64,000 bases of DNA, taken from positions 838,001 to 902,000 of the forward strand of contig JAINUG010000305.1 of the NCBI GenBank assembly GCA_029706075.1. The letters are read 5' to 3'. The notes under the pieces are model-generated. The model was not told where the DNA came from, ran no database searches, and saw only the letters and a program-made list of their open reading frames with translations. The stretch comes from Aldrovandia affinis. Taxonomy: Eukaryota > Chordata > Actinopteri > Notacanthiformes > Halosauridae. The translations under genes were made by a program, and so were the position numbers. The first letter of the stretch is position 1. Every line of letters begins with the position of its first letter. Below are positions 60,250 through 64,000 of the stretch, in pieces.

Positions 60250-61541
60250 TTAATGGAATTCCTCTGGGATCTGCCCTGGGATTCTGAAGCCGGGCACCGT
60301 TTGTTCCAGTGTGCTCCGAGGGCTGGAGGTCGCACAGCTGGACCGGGTCTCTGCCGTGCAGGAGGACCTCTGCAGGAACTGGAGGAAGTTCTCCTGGGCC
60401 GAGCCCTCGTGGCTGGAGGCCGCCAGCTCCGTGGGCCGGGGCCCGTAGCACCGCCGCAGCTTGCACAGCTCCTCCCGGATTTGGCGGTTCAGGAGCCCGT
60501 AGAAGAAGGGGTTGAGGGCAAAGGAGGAGTAGGCTAGCCAGGTGACCGTGCCCTCCACATCCTCTGGGCTGCGGAGCGAGGCGTTCAGGGACAGGTGCAG
60601 GTGGAAGGAGAAGTAAGGCAGCCAGCAGAGCAGGAACTGGCCCACAATGACCACCAGGGTGAAGGCCGCCTTCCCACCCCCAAAGATCCTCTCTGGCGAC
60701 AGCCGCTGGGGTGCATTGCGGGTGGTAGTGATGATGGTGGTCTGGCTGTTGATGGAGTCTGAGCGGTGCTTGAGTTTGGTGGCCCAGGCAGGAGAGGGCC
60801 TTGCTGGCGGGCGGCCATGCGGGCCACCCTGTAGACCCGGCAGTACACAGTGAAGATCACCAGGGCTGGGAGGCAGAAGCACACCACCGTGAACACAATG
60901 GAGAAGACCTTCCTGTAGTCGCTGTGACTCCAGTGCAGGGAGCAGTGGGCCGCGCTGATGGAGCTCTTGTTCCCATATGCCGGCCAGCCGAACAAGGTGA
61001 CCAGAGCTAGCGAAATGGACTTGACCCATATGAGGACCATCACGGCAATGGCCAGGTTGAGTGTCATCTTGACCTCATACCTCATAGGGTGCACAATGTA
61101 GTAGTACCTCTCGATGCTGATGGCAGTGACGGTGAGGATGGACGAGCAGATGAGGAACACATTCAGGAAGATGTAGACCTGGCACTCCAGCACGGTGAAT
61201 GCCACTGTGCCGAAATACGGCGAGCTAGTCACAATGCCCAGGGGCATCAGCAGCACAGCGCAGAGCAGGTCCACCACGCACAGGTGGCCAACGAACGCAA
61301 ACTTCCTCAGATGAGGAGCTTTTATGATGACCACCATCACGGCCGTGTTGGCCAGGAGAGCCACCAAGTTCAGTGCCACCATGAAGAACATCCCCACCAT
61401 GTCCTTGAGGCGGGACTGGGCATTGGGCAGTACGCCCAGCTGCATGCTGGGAGCTGTAGGCATAGGCTCCCAGAGGCCAGATGTGTCATTCAGAGCTGTG
61501 TGGTTGGTGATAGGATTGAACATCGAAGCAGACTCTTCCAT
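60250..61541 (-). CDS. gpr61l: GPR61-like orphan GPCR, single exon, with a one-base frameshift
   Basis: This is a class A orphan receptor of the GPR61/GPR62 group. Frame 1 runs from the ATG at 61541 to about 60793: N-terminus with sequons N13 and N18, then TM1-TM5. It has HLCVVDLL in TM2, IERYYYIVHPMRYEV (ERY form of DRY) after TM3, and VYRVARMAARQQGPL entering loop 3. Homology then continues in another frame from 60792 to the stop at 60250. That part has PAWATK, GGGKAA, TM6 with FLLCWLPYFSFHL, TM7 with NPFFYGLLNRQIR, and the GPR61-type tail ENFLQFLQ and FRIPGQI. One base is missing between 60793 and 60792, in a CCTCTCCT context. Adding it would give about 430 residues, against 451 in human GPR61. 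Everything else is intact, so an assembly or sequencing error is likely; a real null allele is possible. The C-terminus stops soon after FRIPGQI, earlier than in mammals. GPR62 fits less well. Confidence 0.88.
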
Positions 61542-64000
61542 AATTCACAGTGAATGGTTAAGAGCTTGCATCTTAAACTCCCCCATTCTTTCTCTTTGAA
61601 GTCCAAGGGATTTATCTTTTAGAATGTCAGACATTATACTCCAAAATAGTCCTGTTGGCAAGAGAGAATTTTTTGTTTAGGACAGAACTCTTTAACTCTT
61701 AACCTTTTCTTTGTTGTCTAAAAATCTTGCCAAACAATTCACCCACCCACACTTTGTGCTTATGTTTTAGGAGCCAAAAGCAATTAGCTGCAACACAGTT
61801 CACTATTACATACAAATAATTATTTTAGCTGGCATTCTATTCAGCAATCTGCAATTTGTTCAGCTTTAGTGATTGAAAAATTGTGCAAAGGAAAACAAAT
61901 AGGATTAATGCCCCCGGAAGACAGATGCTCTTAAAAATGAAAACCTAAAAATGGCACAGCTTCAGTTGTTAGTACTCAACATTTTTCTATCACTCGGAAA
62001 CATGTTTTCTCAAAGTTATCCATTACCCCATTTACATCACCCACTTCTTGCGGTGTATTCGTAATTGTGTTGTTGCATCCACCTCTCCAGCTTTATGAGT
62101 GTAAGGAGGAAATACTTCTGACTCCTGGCAGCATCTGAACCATCTCATACTGCATATGACATTTGCTTGCTTTTCTGACCTTACGCTATCTGGGACATGT
62201 CTCGTAGACAAGAGTAAGAATTTTCTTGAACCCCCTTTTCCCCTAACCTTTTTGAACGAAAAACATAATGTGCATCCTTGTTGCTGTGAAGGTTAACTAT
62301 TCATGGTTCTGTGTGGCTGAGTAGGTAGAGCACGGCGCTTAGGTTGTGGGTTCGATTCCCATTGGGACCACATGTACTGAAAAATCTATGCAGTCATTAC
62401 TGTAAGTCGCTTTGGATAAAAGCGTCTGCTAAATGGCACATATTATATTATATTACAAAGGGCTAATCTTAAGATAATAATAAGTTGCCATGTAATTATA
62501 ATTTTTAAATTAACTTCTTATGCCCTATTTTTACCTTTCTCCCAATTGGTATGCTTGTGCCATTGCTGCTATGTGCTCGGTCCACTCTGAGCCGCGTGCG
62601 CTAGCGTGCTGCAGCGTCTTTCCCCTCCGCAGTCCCCCAACTGTCACTGTGCCACAGGACTGCACCACCCGAACACTTTGGTGTCATCCCTTTCCAAACC
62701 GTTAAAGACACTATCTATCTGAAGTACACTTACATATGAGAATATCATCTTGTTGAGTGGGGCATTTTGAGGTATAGTCCAGTGTTTTCCATTATCACTG
62801 TCGAATATTAATCATACATTTATAATTTTCTCCAATACTAGAGATACAGAGATTGTCATATGGTTATCAAAATATTGAATGAATGTGAGTGTTCTGATCA
62901 CTCCCCCTTTAAAAAGTAAATGTTGAGTCTCTACGCACCTGTCATTGGATAGTGGGTGAAATACTACAAAACAGCTGCGCCCCAGTGGAACTGTTTTACT
63001 CATCACACTCCTGCCACATCCATATATATATCGGTGAACCCAGTACTCTTCCTCACAAAGCTATTGAAACAAAGCAGGATTTCCCATTTGTTTCCCAGAA
63101 TTCTGTGACTATGCATGTTTTCATTATTGCCCTAAATCTACAGTAGGCTGTGCTGTCACATTCTGCCGATGTTTGTCCCCATAATCTTCTCTGGCGGATA
63201 GACTTTGACATCAAATGTTTGCTAATGAGATCGAGCTCGCGGCACGAAGCCACGGGAAGAAGTGGTGTGCTTCGTGAATGACATAAACGCGGCCTCGTTT
63301 CCATCGCATGCATCCTCCTCTGCTACGGCGTGCTGCCAATGGTCCGTTCAGAAAATATTCATTTTTGATAGCACATTAAAACCGATGCAAAGCTCTGTCT
63401 GCGGAGACTACCAAACACTGTGTGTTCCCCTGACTCTCTTAAATACATTAGTGTTGTACATTAGTAAAGCAGCTCTCGGGAGAAGGTGCCCGGGAACTGA
63501 GCTTTTGTCTTAAATTTGTTTCATGCAATCATGCAAGTAATCACTATAACCCTACAGGCACAGTATCGGATTGTGGAATTGATTATTTTAAAACAATACT
63601 GTATGAATCCAAGCATGATATTCTAAAGGGCAGCTTCCCTGATGAACTTAAAGCTACTTTGTAGTTAAGCTGTTTGTTTGAATGCAGCAGAAATGTATCC
63701 ATTTGGATAAAAGGGCAATCCCATTTATATAGAGCTGGTGTGACCAAGCAAACATTTTTCCATGAGTAAAAGTATATTTTTCAGATTTTTCAAGATGTTT
63801 CCGACTACCAATGTTGATGGGAGCTTTAGTTCTGGATTAACTAAACTCTTAACAGAGTCTAAAAGGGATACATTTGTAATCTATCTGAGTCGATTTAACA
63901 TTAACAATATTTTTGCAGTGTCTACTGTGTATCTTTCTTTGGATAGAGCACCGCATACGTTGCAAATATCTAAAGCTGATTCCATATCTCCTGAGCACTT
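61542..64000. other. upstream region of the GPR61-like gene
   Basis: It contains a SINE at 62308 and otherwise no recognisable exon. A 5' non-coding exon of the receptor gene could lie here but cannot be called. Confidence 0.5.
62308..62455 (+). repeat. tRNA-headed SINE sharing the family B tail
   Basis: The A-box-like GGCTGAGTAGGTAGAGCAC and B-box GGGTTCGATTCCC form a good tRNA-like head. The tail is GTAAGTCGCTTTGGATAAAA. The head differs from that of the other family B copies. Confidence 0.7.

Noticed and set aside
59967-60335. Separate small gene downstream of the GPR61-like receptor
   Set aside because: The frame starts inside the receptor in another frame and has no recognised domain; it is probably 3' untranslated sequence.
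62308-62375. tRNA gene
   Set aside because: Good A and B boxes, but it is followed by the family B SINE tail.
1-64000. CRISPR arrays, operons, bacterial promoters or terminators
   Set aside because: The DNA is vertebrate nuclear sequence; the tandem arrays have no spacer structure.

Overview
The window is nuclear DNA from a ray-finned fish, most likely a teleost. The evidence is split vertebrate-type genes with GT-AG introns, and many fish-type Tc1/mariner and hAT relics, tRNA-derived SINEs and microsatellites. The species cannot be read from the sequence; an early-branching teleost is only a guess.

Four host genes are supported. oxtr (oxytocin/isotocin receptor, + strand) has coding exons at 20070-20991 and 32323-32570, together 389 codons, with an 11.3 kb intron between TM6 and TM7. 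cav3 (caveolin-3, - strand) has exons at 40773-40883 and 37295-37636, together 150 codons. A caveolin-2-like gene (- strand) has three exons at 49334-49480, 47057-47244 and 46164-46314, together 161 codons. A GPR61-like orphan receptor (- strand, 60250-61541) lies in one exon and carries a one-base frameshift in intracellular loop 3. oxtr and cav3 are convergent, as in human, so the block is an old syntenic segment. The cav3/cav2-like pair mirrors the cav1/cav2 pair found elsewhere in vertebrate genomes.

Layout: 1-19 kb is gene-free and repeat-rich. It holds a LINE relic with a nested hAT MITE, a 37-bp minisatellite, and a 3.3 kb LTR element whose internal region encodes a long coiled-coil protein and no recognisable polymerase. 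19.3-32.6 kb is oxtr, with a candidate TATA box and 5' untranslated exon. Its intron holds an LTR-like repeat, a hAT transposase relic, Tc1 relics and SINEs. 32.7-37 kb is a transposon-rich intergenic stretch starting about 115 bp after the oxtr stop. 37.3-49.5 kb holds the two caveolin genes. 49.5-60 kb is gene-free and repeat-rich. 60-61.5 kb is the GPR61-like gene, and 61.5-64 kb is gene-free.

The most unusual item is the LTR element at 11101-14358: paired LTRs with promoter and poly(A) features enclose one coiled-coil frame of 563 codons (one internal TGA) and no pol. A short MITE family with an internal 13-bp hairpin is present twice with perfect 8-bp target duplications and once as a remnant inside a SINE.
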